DNA of 64,000 bases from Thaumasiovibrio subtropicus (GTDB taxonomy: Bacteria; Pseudomonadota; Gammaproteobacteria; Enterobacterales; Vibrionaceae), in assembly GCF_019703835.1 (NCBI RefSeq), contig NZ_AP023054.1, positions 1,798,001 through 1,862,000 of the forward strand. The letters run 5' to 3'. Shown here piece after piece: positions 1-10,067 of the stretch. The position numbers and the translations under genes are program-made. Below the pieces are notes generated by a model. It was given only the letters and a program-made list of their open reading frames with translations, was not told where the DNA came from and did no database searches. Numbering within the stretch: the first letter of the stretch is position 1; the number at the start of each line of letters is the position of its first letter.

Positions 1-822
1 TTGAGTAGCATCGTAACTACGGACATGTAACGCCTTCAAATCATTAAGTTCAGAGAATGGTAGAGAGTAAAACTCTTTTTCTGGTTTGAGCCTTAAATAT
101 TTAAGATGTGGAAAGCTTGAAAGATGAAAGTTTGCATGCGGCACTTCATAACTTGGAGCAACCAAAACCTGGAGATTCTTACTCTGAGTCATCTCGTGCA
201 AGTTGCTAACCGTACCGTTGACCGCAAAATATTCCAAATTGACTTGATTGTACAGGTTATTCAAACGATGTGCGATTAGAGTTTCCGAGCTGATTGATTT
301 TAACTTACTCGGATTAGGTAACACTACCTTGTCTGACTCAATTAAGTTCAACTCTAAGTAAATCAATTCGTTAAGGCTTGATATATCGACTACTTTTAGC
401 GGAGAAACATCTCGATCGAGTGTGATCATGAGGGATTTTAGATCCTTGAATTTATTAATAAATTCAAGATCTAGAATCTTCTCTGACTTAATGCTTAGAA
501 CTTCAATATCACCAGATTTATTAAGAAATACTTCAGTACGGTTTGATCTGCATGGGCGAGTCTTGTCCGACAGTATAAACTCGCATTTAGGCTCTATTAA
601 GTATGATGCACCTATTTTACGTGTGTCATTCCAAATGCGATAGCTTGTATCTTCATCTTCAACATACACTCTTAACGATGAGTCAATAATCCCTTGGCCG
701 TATAGTTTACTTATCAACGCGTACTGTTCTGACTTCTCAACAATCTCTTTTTCTTGTGGGCTTAGCTCGACCGCTAATGCACCTGATGCTATAAACCATA
801 AAATTACTAATAACTTCATCAT
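1..822 (-). CDS. Exported leucine-rich-repeat protein, partial (3' end outside window)
   Basis: The minus-strand frame is open from an ATG at 822 to the window edge (274 codons, no stop). A second ATG lies at 819. The product begins with a hydrophobic signal-like segment (MMKLLVILWFIASGALA), then a module with two cysteines (one in TRPCRSN), then irregular leucine-rich repeats. It aligns along its length with the interrupted copy just upstream at 858..2135; both share SLPF..L..LKALHV near the cut edge. It lies only 35 bp after that copy, so the two form a tandem pair. Function is unknown; a periplasmic or surface binding role is inferred from LRR architecture only. Confidence 0.75.
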   Translation of the reverse strand, partial: MMKLLVILWFIASGALAVELSPQEKEIVEKSEQYALISKLYGQGIIDSSLRVYVEDEDTSYRIWNDTRKIGASYLIEPKCEFILSDKTRPCRSNRTEVFLNKSGDIEVLSIKSEKILDLEFINKFKDLKSLMITLDRDVSPLKVVDISSLNELIYLELNLIESDKVVLPNPSKLKSISSETLIAHRLNNLYNQVNLEYFAVNGTVSNLHEMTQSKNLQVLVAPSYEVPHANFHLSSFPHLKYLRLKPEKEFYSLPFSELNDLKALHVRSYDATQ

Positions 823-857
823 TCATTACCCGTTACCTAAGCCCTGCTCATAACATA

Positions 858-2135
858 CTAGCGCTTTGGTCGTTCAAATGATCCAAAGCGTTTTAGGTTT
901 CTTACTTTATATCTAAAATCTGGATCTGTTGGATGAGTATAGTTATGTAAAATGTTCACAAATTTCAGATTATCTATGTCACTGAGTTCGAATTTCTCAA
1001 TCGGATTATTTATCAAAACGATATCCTTGATCCCCTTAAGATCATTCAAATTCTCAACAACTGAAATATTGTTACCGGCAAGATCGAGTTGATACAGATT
1101 TTCTAAGAAGGAAAGGTTCGGTATCTTGGATACATGACTAGAAGAAACCTCAAGGGTACGAAGATTCGTATTATTCCTCAAATCACCAATTTCATCAATG
1201 TTTGTATAAACAACTTTTAGTGTCTTTAATTGTCTAAGCGCCGATAAATTTGGCATTTTTTTGTTCTCTAAACCTTCAATCTCTAGGTATTCCAGTGATG
1301 GTGGTAGATCAACTAGGTTGGCATCATATCCATTAACATGCAAGGCCTTTAAAGAAGTGAGGTCTGAGAATGGAAGAGAGAAAAATTCTTTTCCATTCTT
1401 GAGGGCAAAGTACTGTAAATTTTTAAACTTTCCAAGTTCAATTTTCCCAATCGCACTTTCATTGTCAGTAGCAGTTAGAACTAATGAGATCATCACTATT
1501 ATTTATTTTTCCAAACCGTTAAGCTCTCCATACATTTCGAAATAAACAAGCTTATCTTTATTATCGATATTGTCTATACTGTTTGCTTTAAAAGTTACAG
1601 ATTTTATTACTTCTAAGTTATTGGAAACGGGCAGGATCATGACCTGAGTGGACATTGAGTTTAATTCTAAATGAACAAGGTTGGATAAAAATGAAAGGTC
1701 AATCTTTTCATAACCCGGCCTCTGTCCACTTAACTTAATCATTAATACTTTTATGCTTCCTATACTTCTTAATAAATTAAAGTCAAAATTTTTATCTGAT
1801 CTCAAGTTTACAATAATTGCATTACCATCCTGATCAATAACTATTTCATTTCGATTTGATTTACACGGCCTGACTTTACTTCCAAGTATTAATTGACAGT
1901 TGGGATTTGAAATTTCAGAATAACCTAATCGGCTTTTGTTTTGCCAGAGACGATAGGTTGTCTCATCACTTTCAACATACACTCTTAACGGTGAATCAAT
2001 CACCCCTTGGTTATATAGTTTACTTATCAACGCGTAGTGTTCCGACTTTTCAACAATCTCTTTGTCTCGGGGGCTCAGCTCAAAGGATAAGACACTTGAT
2101 GTAACAAGCCATAACAATAATACTAATTTCTTCAT
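858..2135 (-). pseudogene. LRR protein paralogue interrupted by an in-frame stop
   Basis: Two open stretches, 2135..1503 (210 codons) and 1496..858 (212 codons), lie in the same frame and are separated by one TAA at 1503-1505. Read through, they give a protein colinear with the partial neighbour at 1..822: signal peptide, two-cysteine module (VRPCKSN), then leucine-rich repeats. Around the stop the two proteins align without gaps for about 46 residues, and the stop falls where the neighbour has Met. A single nonsense change therefore explains the break; no frameshift is needed. The downstream half would have only a GTG at 1496 and no signal peptide. It could still yield a secreted 210-residue fragment. 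Confidence 0.75.
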
Positions 2136-2717
2136 TATTTTACCTGTACATAGTCAACATAGTAAAAATCATATCAATTCAGTCTGTTTATTTTCTGTTT
2201 CAGACTTGATAGCCAAATCCAACAAAAGGCTACTATTCAACTTAACTGTCGAAAAAGCGCGTTGTCGGAGTAAGGCCAAGAATAAACAGTTGACCATCGT
2301 TCAACGTTTTGATTATAAAGAAAAAACGCACTGCGTATCCATTGTCTTTATCGTATCTCTACGCGGATGTTATCACTTGCTATTTTATTCAGATGTCATG
2401 AATACTCAAACCTTCGCCTTCACTTCGGTAGGGCCAAATCAAAGTTTTTTACTAAGCCATGCAACTTGCATGTAAAGTGAGGTGAAACAGCTCTAAGATT
2501 CGAGTGAAAAGTTGGTCATTGGTGTACTCACACAACGGAGCATTCTAGCCGTTCATCTTGGTGATGATTTCAACCACGAGGTATCCACTCCTAGGCCGGG
2601 TAGAAACAATGCTTTCCCTTAGGTAAGGGGTTAACATAAGCGTATGAACACCATTGCATTCAGTAGAGATTCAGCTTGGTGAACAAATCACTGCTTGAGA
2701 GTGCGTCAGAGGTTAAC
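2136..2717. other. Long intergenic region, possible non-coding transcript
   Basis: No convincing gene is seen between the LRR start and the terminator at 2718. The region carries the promoter of the minus-strand LRR gene. The part after about 2476 has stop codons in all plus-strand frames yet ends in a strong plus-strand terminator that no coding sequence explains, so a small RNA of roughly 200-250 nt is possible. It matches no RNA family I can recall. Confidence 0.25.
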
Positions 2718-2745
2718 AAAAAGGGTATTTTTCTACCCTTTTTTT
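2718..2745 (+). terminator. Intrinsic terminator without an upstream gene
   Basis: A perfect 10-bp stem (AAAAAGGGTA with TACCCTTTTT) closes a 6-nt loop and is followed by more T. It lies 125 bp before maeA and after no plus-strand gene, which suggests an upstream non-coding transcript. Confidence 0.7.
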
Positions 2746-2870
2746 GTGTGTCATTTCACACTGCGTTTTTCTTTTGACTTTATTGATAAAATACGCGAAT
2801 GGTCACTTTTAATAACAAAGGATTAGCGTTACCATCTTGCTTCCTTGTTCCACATTGATAACGTGTCTTC

Positions 2871-4559
2871 ATGAATAACTCTAAACGTCCTCTATATATC
2901 CCATATGCAGGCCCTGCCCTGCTCGAAACGCCGCTTCTCAACAAAGGCAGTGCTTTTTCTCCTGATGAACGTAAGTTCTTTAATCTCGAAGGCCTATTGC
3001 CTGAAGCTTTTGAATCTATTGAAGAGCAAGCAGAGCGTGCTTACCAGCAGTACCAAAAGTTTGACAATGATATGGATAAGCACATCTATTTGCGCAATAT
3101 CCAAGACACGAACGAAACGCTTTATTACCGTTTAATTCAAAACCATATCACCGAAATGATGCCGATTATCTACACCCCAACGGTCGGCGCAGCGTGTGAA
3201 AACTTCTCTAGTATCTATCGTCGTGGTCGCGGTCTGTTTATCTCATACCCTAACCGTCACGACATCGACGACATGCTAAATAACGCTTCACGCCAAAACG
3301 TGAAAGTCATCGTTGTCACAGACGGTGAGCGTATTCTTGGTCTGGGTGACCAGGGTATCGGTGGTATGGGTATCCCAATTGGTAAGCTTGCACTTTATAC
3401 CGCTTGTGGTGGTATTAGCCCTGCATACACCTTGCCAGTGGTACTTGATGTAGGTACAAACAACCCGCAACGTTTGTCAGACCCTATGTACATGGGCTGG
3501 CGACACACTCGCATCAGCGGCGAAGAGTACAAAGCATTCGTTGAAGAATTTATGCGTGCAGTGAAACGTCGCTGGCCTGAAGCCCTAATCCAGTTCGAAG
3601 ACTTCGCGCAGAAGAATGCGATGCCTCTCCTTGAAGAGTATAAAGATCGCTTCTGTTGTTTTAATGATGACATCCAAGGCACCGCTGCGGTTTCTGTTGG
3701 TTCACTGCTCGCAGCAAGCCGTGCAGCAGGCAAAAAACTCTCTGACCAAGTCGTGACCTTTGTTGGTGCCGGTTCTGCAGGTTGTGGTATTGCTGAAGCC
3801 ATTATCGCTCAAATGATGTCTGAAGGTCTTAGCGATGAAGAAGCGCGTCAGCGTGTTTACATGGTTGACCGTTGGGGCTTGCTGACAGACAACATGCCTA
3901 ACCTGCTAGATTTCCAGAAAAAGCTCGGTCAAAACCATGCACGCGTCAGCGAGTGGGCATCTGATGAGAACGGTATTTCTCTCATCGACGTGATGCGCAA
4001 TGCCAAGCCAACTGTCTTGATTGGCGTGTCAGGCGTTCCGGGACTCTTCAGTGAGGAAGTCATCAAAGAGATGCACTCTCATTGTGATAGACCAATTGTG
4101 TTCCCACTGTCGAACCCAACAAGCCGTGTTGAAGCCACACCTGCTGACATCATTCGTTGGACTGACGGAAATGCACTGGTTGCGACGGGTAGCCCATTTG
4201 AGCCCGTTACTTACAATGGTAAAACTTACCCAATTGCCCAATGTAACAACAGCTACATTTTCCCGGGGATTGGCCTAGGTGTGCTGGCTGTGAATGCTAG
4301 CCGCGTCACAGATGAAATGCTGATGGAAGCCAGCCGCGCCCTTGCAGAGTGCTCACCAATGGCATTGTCTGGCGAAGGCGCTTTGTTACCACCGCTTGAA
4401 GATATTCACCATGTCTCGAAACACATCGCTTTCGCTGTCGCCAAGCAAGCGATGTTGCAAGGTAAAACCTCCAAGAACACGGATGAGCGAATTAAAGAGA
4501 AGATCGAGCAGAACTTCTGGAAGCCACAATATCGCAGCTACAAGCGTACTTCGTTCTAA
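2871..4559 (+). CDS. maeA: NAD-dependent malic enzyme
   Basis: Oxidative decarboxylation of malate to pyruvate and CO2 with NAD+ in the cytoplasm (EC 1.1.1.38), linking the TCA cycle to pyruvate. The 562 residues match the MaeA/SfcA length. Visible landmarks are the catalytic Tyr101 in [12 protein letters not shown], Lys172 in [10 protein letters not shown], the metal-binding acidic residues around E243-D244 and D266-D267 in FNDDIQG, the dinucleotide-binding GAGSAGCG near 299, and FPLSNPTS. The start is the first Met of the conserved N-terminus; no clear Shine-Dalgarno precedes it. It is a single gene closed by its own terminator. Close relatives using NADP are less likely given the overall SfcA-like sequence. 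Confidence 0.95.
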   Translation: MNNSKRPLYIPYAGPALLETPLLNKGSAFSPDERKFFNLEGLLPEAFESIEEQAERAYQQYQKFDNDMDKHIYLRNIQDTNETLYYRLIQNHITEMMPIIYTPTVGAACENFSSIYRRGRGLFISYPNRHDIDDMLNNASRQNVKVIVVTDGERILGLGDQGIGGMGIPIGKLALYTACGGISPAYTLPVVLDVGTNNPQRLSDPMYMGWRHTRISGEEYKAFVEEFMRAVKRRWPEALIQFEDFAQKNAMPLLEEYKDRFCCFNDDIQGTAAVSVGSLLAASRAAGKKLSDQVVTFVGAGSAGCGIAEAIIAQMMSEGLSDEEARQRVYMVDRWGLLTDNMPNLLDFQKKLGQNHARVSEWASDENGISLIDVMRNAKPTVLIGVSGVPGLFSEEVIKEMHSHCDRPIVFPLSNPTSRVEATPADIIRWTDGNALVATGSPFEPVTYNGKTYPIAQCNNSYIFPGIGLGVLAVNASRVTDEMLMEASRALAECSPMALSGEGALLPPLEDIHHVSKHIAFAVAKQAMLQGKTSKNTDERIKEKIEQNFWKPQYRSYKRTSF

Positions 4560-4590
4560 CCCTCGCATGTGATACAAGGCATCAACACTA

Positions 4591-4616
4591 ACCGCAGCGC
4601 TTGCTGCGGTTTTTGT
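4591..4616 (+). terminator. maeA terminator
   Basis: Stem ACCGCAGC/GCTGCGGT with a 4-nt loop, followed by TTTTGTTT, 31 bp after the maeA stop. Confidence 0.85.
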
Positions 4617-4822
4617 TTCTCTGACCGTTGCTAAATGTTTAACATCTCATGTCTATCCAAGCGCTTGCTTCCCTAAACGGTGCTTTAACCGCTTATCTTG
4701 CCGTGCTCTGTAACCTGTTATGTCAGTTTTTTGCTTATGTATCTAAAAATCAGCTGCTTATATTGTAAAACACATACAATTAAGGCAAATTAAGCCAATG
4801 TTCCATACTCACTGAGCTATCA

Positions 4823-5605
4823 ATGCGAAAGGCTTTTCTCACACTGATTTCCCTGTTGGTTTTGTGCGCTTTTTCGCTCGTCGCGATTGATCAATGGATC
4901 TCATTTCGATACCGCAACGACATCTATAATGATGTCCAACTCATCCCTGAACGCCGCGTCGGCATTGTGCTTGGTACCAGTAAATACATTGGTAAGACCC
5001 TCAACTGGTTTTATCAACACCGTATCGATAGCGCCCTGAAACTCTATGATGCGGAAAAAGTGTCGGTACTCTTATTGAGCGGCGATAACGCGCATCGCTC
5101 CTATAACGAGCCTTGGACCATGAAGCGCGACTTTATGCGCGCGGGTGTACCGGATGAGAACATCGTCCTTGATTACGCAGGTTTTCGCACCTTAGATTCC
5201 ATAGTACGTGCCAATAAAATCTTCGAAGCCAATGATCTTGTTGTCATCACACAACGTTTTCATTGCGAACGGGCGCTGTTTTTAGCTGAACACAACAACA
5301 TTGATGCGATCTGTTTTGCAGCGCCCATGCCCGGCGGATTAAGTGGTTGGAAAATTCGCGGCCGCGAAGTCTTAGCTCGCTTCAATGCAGTTGTCGACGT
5401 CTACCTTCTCAATAAGCAACCTAAGTTTCTCGGTCCTCCACACCCGATTGAGCCTGATGCCGCCCCGGTCTTAGCGCACGCCAAAGCGGAATCAAGTTCT
5501 GCCGTCAACACCATTTCGTCGGCAAGTGCGACAAGCTCCTCAGCAGCTTCAACGGTCAATGAGGCAGCCTCATCCGCAGCAACAACTGTGACAGAAGCAA
5601 ACTGA
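4823..5605 (+). CDS. sanA: SanA/YdcF-like membrane-anchored DUF218 protein with Ser/Ala-rich tail
   Basis: An N-terminal hydrophobic helix (about residues 5-25) anchors a periplasmic DUF218 domain. Typical family blocks are VGIVLGTSKYI, LLLSGDN, the region around ENIVLDYAGFRTLDS, and ITQRFHCERALFLA. SanA is linked to envelope barrier function and vancomycin tolerance in enterobacteria; its reaction is not established. The last 40 or so residues are an unusual tail made almost only of Ser, Ala, Thr and Val with a few acidic residues, beyond the normal end of the domain. The gene stands alone between maeA and the transporter. The symbol is by family resemblance. Confidence 0.8.
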   Translation: MRKAFLTLISLLVLCAFSLVAIDQWISFRYRNDIYNDVQLIPERRVGIVLGTSKYIGKTLNWFYQHRIDSALKLYDAEKVSVLLLSGDNAHRSYNEPWTMKRDFMRAGVPDENIVLDYAGFRTLDSIVRANKIFEANDLVVITQRFHCERALFLAEHNNIDAICFAAPMPGGLSGWKIRGREVLARFNAVVDVYLLNKQPKFLGPPHPIEPDAAPVLAHAKAESSSAVNTISSASATSSSAASTVNEAASSAATTVTEAN

Positions 5606-5657
5606 TTCCTCTACTGGCTCCTTAGCTGCTTTGTGATGCATATTGGCGAAAATCCCC

Positions 5658-5677
5658 ATGGGTAGGTTACTACCCAT
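5658..5677 (+). terminator. Weak hairpin after sanA
   Basis: ATGGGTAG/CTACCCAT with a 4-nt loop, 52 bp after the sanA stop. The T-tract after it is poor, so termination is only plausible. Confidence 0.4.
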
Positions 5678-5806
5678 TTACAAATAACCGTTTCACATTT
5701 CTCGTAACTCTCTCTTTAATAAAAGCTTTTGGTGATCGTTCTCACTCCTTTGTTCTTTATTGCGCTCTAACATATGTGCAACATAACAACCTACAAAAGG
5801 AAGATA

Positions 5807-7180
5807 ATGATGACAGCGCTTACACTGGCCCTACGCCATTGGGTGATGGAACGTAACAGCCTGATCCTTATCGGCAACATACTGTTATTTGCCCTACTCT
5901 ACACAACGCTCCCTTTCGATAAAAATGTCGTGATTGGCTTATCAATTCTGATCTTTATCGCAGTACTTTGGTTAACCGAAGCGCTTCATGTCAGTATCAC
6001 GGCATTGCTCGTGCCTGTGCTTGCGATCGGTTTCGGCATTTTCGATACCGGCAAAGCCCTCAGCAACTTTGCAAGCCCGACGATATTTCTCTTTTTAGGC
6101 GGGTTCGCACTAGCTGCAGCACTTCATGCCCAGGAGTTAGACAGAGCGATTGCCGATAAAGTACTGGTCTTTGCGAAAGGTAAAATGTCTGTCGCGGTAC
6201 TGATGCTGTTTGGTGTGTCCGCTGGGCTTTCAATGTGGATAAGTAACACCGCAACAACTGCAATGATGCTGCCACTGGTATTAGGCATTCTTAACAAAGT
6301 GAATGCGCAATCTCAGCGCAAGACCTACGTTTTTGTCCTATTGGGTATCGCCTACAGCGCAAGTATTGGTGGTATTGCCACCATCGTCGGCAGCCCCCCA
6401 AATGCCATTGCGGCTGCGGAGGTCGGGCTTACCTTTGCTGAATGGATGAAGTTAGGCTTACCTATCACCATTTGCTTGCTGCCACTCGCGATCTGTTTAC
6501 TGTTCTGGGTTGTGAAACCTGATTTAAACCATACCTTTGAGATGGAGCATAAACCAGTAAAATGGGACAACGCTAAGCTCGCCACCTTGGTCATTTTCCT
6601 CCTCACCGTGTTGTGCTGGATTTTCAGTAAACCGCTAAATGCGGCACTTGGTGGAGTGAAAAGCTTCGACACCTTTGTTGCACTCTCTGCCATCGTCGCT
6701 CTGGGCATTTCTCGCGTTGTAAACTGGAAACAGATTGAAAAGTCGACGGACTGGGGTGTTTTATTGTTATTTGGTGGTGGTATCTGCTTGAGTAATATTC
6801 TCAGAGAAACGGGGACTAGTGTCTTCCTTGCCCACGGCTTGAGCGGATTCCTAGAGCAAGCAGGGCTTTTCCTCACCATTATGACGGTTGCGGCATTCGT
6901 TGTATTTTTGACTGAGTTTGCCAGCAATACCGCTTCTGCTGCATTACTTGTGCCTATTTTCGCTACGATTGCAGAAGCCCTAGGTGTGTCTCCAGTGATT
7001 TTATCGGCACTTATCGCTATCGCAGCATCGTGTGCCTTTATGTTGCCTGTCGCCACGCCGCCGAATGCCATCGTGTTTGGCTCTGGGCATATTCAACAGA
7101 AAGAGATGATGAGAGTCGGCCTCTATCTCAACGTAGCCTGTATCGTAGCGCTAACGCTCTTTACTCAGATTTTCTGGTAA
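5807..7180 (+). CDS. SLC13/DASS family sodium:dicarboxylate-type symporter
   Basis: Inner-membrane secondary transporter of the divalent anion:Na+ symporter family. Both family repeats are visible: [11 protein letters not shown] in the first half and [11 protein letters not shown] in the second, each an SNT sodium/substrate site, with PPNAI motifs following each. About a dozen hydrophobic segments span the protein. The exact substrate (succinate, malate, citrate or sulfate) cannot be read from sequence; C4-dicarboxylates would fit the nearby malic enzyme. I start at the ATG at 5807, which has AAGGA just upstream (5797-5801); an adjacent ATG at 5810 is equally possible, and an upstream ATG at 5774 lacks a ribosome site. 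Confidence 0.85.
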   Translation: MMTALTLALRHWVMERNSLILIGNILLFALLYTTLPFDKNVVIGLSILIFIAVLWLTEALHVSITALLVPVLAIGFGIFDTGKALSNFASPTIFLFLGGFALAAALHAQELDRAIADKVLVFAKGKMSVAVLMLFGVSAGLSMWISNTATTAMMLPLVLGILNKVNAQSQRKTYVFVLLGIAYSASIGGIATIVGSPPNAIAAAEVGLTFAEWMKLGLPITICLLPLAICLLFWVVKPDLNHTFEMEHKPVKWDNAKLATLVIFLLTVLCWIFSKPLNAALGGVKSFDTFVALSAIVALGISRVVNWKQIEKSTDWGVLLLFGGGICLSNILRETGTSVFLAHGLSGFLEQAGLFLTIMTVAAFVVFLTEFASNTASAALLVPIFATIAEALGVSPVILSALIAIAASCAFMLPVATPPNAIVFGSGHIQQKEMMRVGLYLNVACIVALTLFTQIFW

Positions 7181-7210
7181 GCAACGCGCCAGCGTATTTT
7201 TCCTCCCCCC

Positions 7211-7246
7211 AATGCTCGCTCTATCACTCCGGAGCGGGCATTTTTC
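7211..7246 (+). terminator. Terminator of the DASS transporter gene
   Basis: Stem AATGCTCGCTC/GGAGCGGGCATT (with G-T pairing) followed by a T-run, 30 bp after the stop. Confidence 0.75.
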
Positions 7247-7255
7247 TTGCGTACA

Positions 7256-7350
7256 CTTTTTGATTTAGTCCAGTAGATCTTCCAAACCGTGCCTCGATGG
7301 CAAACCTAGAAGCGCTCGCTGAACAAGCACCTTGAGGTGGCTTGAGTATA
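7256..7350 (+). repeat. MITE-like repeat, half copy (copy A)
   Basis: This matches the last third of the 265-bp element at 32616..32880 read in reverse: GATTTAGTCCA.TAGATCTTC, then CAAACCTAGAA, GCTCGCTGAACAAGCA, and the terminal repeat CTTGAGGTGGCTTGAGTATA ending at 7350. The other end is missing. It lies directly upstream of the FabH-like gene and may carry part of its promoter region. Confidence 0.7.
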
Positions 7351-7412
7351 TAGGCTTGTGTTTTCGTTTGGTTGGCAGCATGATATTCAAAACGTTAACC
7401 AAAAGAATAAGT

Positions 7413-8492
7413 ATGAAATATGCCAATATTAGCGGCTGGGGGAAATGCCTGCCGCCCACTGTTTTATCCAATGACGAGCTCAGCCAATTTGTAGAGACAT
7501 CCGATGAATGGATACGTACTCGTACTGGGATTGCCGAACGTCGCATTAGCCATGTCGATACCTCGGTACTTGCAGAGTACGCTGCACGGGATGCACTCGC
7601 ATGTGCAGGGATTGACGCCTCAGAGCTTGATTTGATTATTGTGGCAACTTGCTCTCCAGATACCTTACTGCCCAACGTGGCATCAAAGGTTCAACTTGCC
7701 CTCGGTGCCACACAGGCTGCCGCTTTTGATCAAAATGCCGCATGTACGGGATTTCTTTATGGTCTTGAAACCGCAACCCGCATGGTGCAAGCCGGGCAAT
7801 ACAAGCACGCCTTAGTCATAGGCGCGGAACGCCTAAGTTGGTATCTAGACTGGAGTAAGCGCGATACCGCAGTGCTGTTTGGTGATGGCGCGGGGGCGGT
7901 TGTTCTTAGCCAAACCGAGCAACCTCTCGGCCTACAGCAGGCAAAACTGGGCTGTGATGCAGAAGGTAGAGATATCTTAGCCATTCCTAAGTTCGGTACC
8001 GCGATGGATCGCTTTGACCCACTAGGCGGCTATTTCGAGTTCAATTTTATCGGCCGTGAGATATTCAAACGCGCCGTAAAAGGCATGACGAGTGCCGCGC
8101 ACAACGTACTGACCCAAGCGCAGCTCAGTAGCGAAAACATTGATGTTGTCATACCGCACCAAGCGAACCTACGTATTATTGAAGCCTTGTGTGACTATGC
8201 AAAAATCCCTGTTGAGAAGGCATTTGTCAATATTTCTCGTTATGGAAATACGTCTGCGGCAACTGTCCCTATCGCACTCTGTGAAGCGGTGGAACAAGGT
8301 CATATCCAACCTAACAGTAAAATACTCACCGCAGCATTTGGCGCAGGTTTAACTTGGGGAGCGGGGCTTATTCAATGGGGTGACAGGGTTACACCAATCA
8401 GTCAAAACACTTCAACATTGCCACCTTGCGAGCAAACTGCCACAGAGCTCCTTGCCGAATCGATCGAAAAGTGTCTCTCGCGACCACAGTAG
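7413..8492 (+). CDS. Beta-ketoacyl-ACP synthase III-like protein (second FabH type)
   Basis: Thiolase-fold condensing enzyme of 359 residues. The KASIII catalytic triad is complete: Cys111 in [10 protein letters not shown], His249 in [12 protein letters not shown] and Asn279 in [13 protein letters not shown]. FabH condenses an acyl-CoA primer with malonyl-ACP to begin fatty acid synthesis. This gene is solitary rather than in the plsX-fabHDG cluster, so it is probably the accessory FabH paralogue that many vibrios carry. A C-terminal extension of about 30 residues follows the usual end. The start at 7413 begins the conserved [10 protein letters not shown]; the 27 extra codons upstream encode mostly the repeat and are rejected. 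Confidence 0.85.
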   Translation: MKYANISGWGKCLPPTVLSNDELSQFVETSDEWIRTRTGIAERRISHVDTSVLAEYAARDALACAGIDASELDLIIVATCSPDTLLPNVASKVQLALGATQAAAFDQNAACTGFLYGLETATRMVQAGQYKHALVIGAERLSWYLDWSKRDTAVLFGDGAGAVVLSQTEQPLGLQQAKLGCDAEGRDILAIPKFGTAMDRFDPLGGYFEFNFIGREIFKRAVKGMTSAAHNVLTQAQLSSENIDVVIPHQANLRIIEALCDYAKIPVEKAFVNISRYGNTSAATVPIALCEAVEQGHIQPNSKILTAAFGAGLTWGAGLIQWGDRVTPISQNTSTLPPCEQTATELLAESIEKCLSRPQ

Positions 8493-8509
8493 TTTGGCCT
8501 TAAACATGA

Positions 8510-8536
8510 CAAATCCCCCATGAAAGGGGGATTTGT
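8510..8536 (+). terminator. Hairpin after the FabH-like gene
   Basis: A perfect 10-bp stem CAAATCCCCC/GGGGGATTTG with a 6-nt loop, 17 bp after the stop. It lacks a long T-run, so termination may be inefficient or the hairpin may protect the 3' end. Confidence 0.6.
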
Positions 8537-8589
8537 TGGAATGACTAACCGCGCGTTAAGCAATATTTCTAATGTATTCACACACTGGA

Positions 8590-9912
8590 TTATCGATATG
8601 GCGATGAAATCGTGACGCGATTCCGGCCCGCGTGTTTGGCTTTATAAAGCGCTTCGTCTGCACGTTGAATCAGTTCCGTTGGCGTTTCGTCTTCGAGCTG
8701 GGCGACACCGGCACTGATGGTGATTTTCGCATCATGGCTCCAATGGGCACTTTCTACTTGGTAGCGAATCGTCTCCGCCAGATCGGTAACAGACTGAATG
8801 TTTCTGTCTGGACAAAAGATAATAAATTCTTCGCCCCCCCAACGCACAAAAACATCGTTAATATCCAACCACTCCACTACCAAATGGCTAAACGCGCGAA
8901 GGATATCATCTCCCACATAATGACCATGGGTATCATTGACCTCTTTAAAGTGGTCAATATCCATGAACACCACAGAGAATGGACGCTGATATCGTTGACT
9001 TTGTTTCACCGCTTGCGCCACCCATTCTTGTACAGCAGCGCGGTTTTTTACCCCCGTCAGGGTATCGCGCTCGGCCAGTGCGGCAAATTTCTTCGCTTGT
9101 AAGCTCAAAGTGATATTGTTTTTACGCAAACGTTCTTCGCGGCGCGATGCCACTTGATACTGATAGCGAACTAAAATGTACTCGTAACCGAGATAGCATA
9201 TCGCGGCAAGGATCCACATCCCCATGACGAGCTTAAATAGCTCTGCTTCCGTTATCCAATACCCATGAAACGTCATTTCTCGCAGGGTTAAAGTATATTC
9301 CCCCTCTTCAACATGACTACCCGTTGCAACTTCAATATGAACGATATTGGAAAGATCGACACCTGCATGATCAAGGTCGATGTTGTAATCTGCAATCCAC
9401 CACGACAGGACATGGAAGGATTTCAGTGGAATGGTTAGCGGGCCTTGATTAATCCCTGGCGCATATTCAATCGCGTTAAACTTATAGGATACAGGGTCAC
9501 TTTCATCGGTATAGGCAGGGTTGGAGTTCCGTAAATAGACACGCACACGGCCTTCCGGCAGAGGACCGTGATAATCTATATCTAAGCTGACCGAGTGATA
9601 CTTAGTCAGGTCGAGGGATTCGCCGATTTGCTGCGGAAAAATGGCAATCTCACAAAAAGGGTATGGTGCAGCATTTACAATACGGCAAGTGATACTCGCC
9701 CCTTCCTTCCATTCAACGATACTGACTTCCGTCTTCCCGCCTTGAAGGCTGTCATCCACCTTCTCAAAACGCCAGTCAGGCACAGTGACACGTAAATCGC
9801 GATTCGCCCCACCCATATGATGCCAACCGATCAAGAAGATCGACACGACCAGCATTGTCAATATCAGCTTCTTGAAAACACCCTGTGATGACATAGGTAC
9901 GAACTCAGTCAT
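8590..9912 (-). CDS. Membrane diguanylate cyclase with periplasmic beta-rich sensor
   Basis: Makes c-di-GMP from two GTP. The order is TM helix (about 14-30), periplasmic domain (about 40-220), TM helix (about 227-248), short coiled linker, GGDEF domain (about 275-435). The active site GGEEF is at 359-363, and metal-binding MDIDHFKEVND is intact. The autoinhibitory RxxD site before GGEEF is absent (DIND instead), so product inhibition is probably missing. The periplasmic part is rich in alternating hydrophobic strands and aromatic residues and looks like a jelly-roll, carbohydrate-binding type fold; that is inference. A GGATGAG ribosome site precedes the ATG at 9912. Confidence 0.88.
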   Translation of the reverse strand: MTEFVPMSSQGVFKKLILTMLVVSIFLIGWHHMGGANRDLRVTVPDWRFEKVDDSLQGGKTEVSIVEWKEGASITCRIVNAAPYPFCEIAIFPQQIGESLDLTKYHSVSLDIDYHGPLPEGRVRVYLRNSNPAYTDESDPVSYKFNAIEYAPGINQGPLTIPLKSFHVLSWWIADYNIDLDHAGVDLSNIVHIEVATGSHVEEGEYTLTLREMTFHGYWITEAELFKLVMGMWILAAICYLGYEYILVRYQYQVASRREERLRKNNITLSLQAKKFAALAERDTLTGVKNRAAVQEWVAQAVKQSQRYQRPFSVVFMDIDHFKEVNDTHGHYVGDDILRAFSHLVVEWLDINDVFVRWGGEEFIIFCPDRNIQSVTDLAETIRYQVESAHWSHDAKITISAGVAQLEDETPTELIQRADEALYKAKHAGRNRVTISSPYR

Positions 9913-10011
9913 AACTCATCCAAATGTTCCTTTACTACCTAAATAAAATAATCTCAGATAACAATAAGTTAAGCAATGGTTTCCATAACTGTTACGGATT
10001 TTAGTGATAGC

Positions 10012-10041
10012 AAACAAAGAAGCCTGCAAACAGCAGGCTTC
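10012..10041 (-). terminator. nagK terminator
   Basis: Stem GAAGCCTGC/GCAGGCTTC with a 5-nt loop, followed on the minus strand by TTTGTTTGC, downstream of nagK. Confidence 0.7.
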
Positions 10042-10067
10042 CTATCAATCAATATACAAACATTTGT

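Noticed and set aside
2062..2475. Plus-strand frame of 137 codons overlapping the start of the LRR pseudogene
   Set aside because: It is antisense to the signal-peptide region, shows no domain or ribosome site, and has no homologous frame opposite the tandem copy.
6352..7071. Minus-strand frame of 239 codons
   Set aside because: It is a mirror of the SLC13 transporter gene; composition follows from antisense codons.
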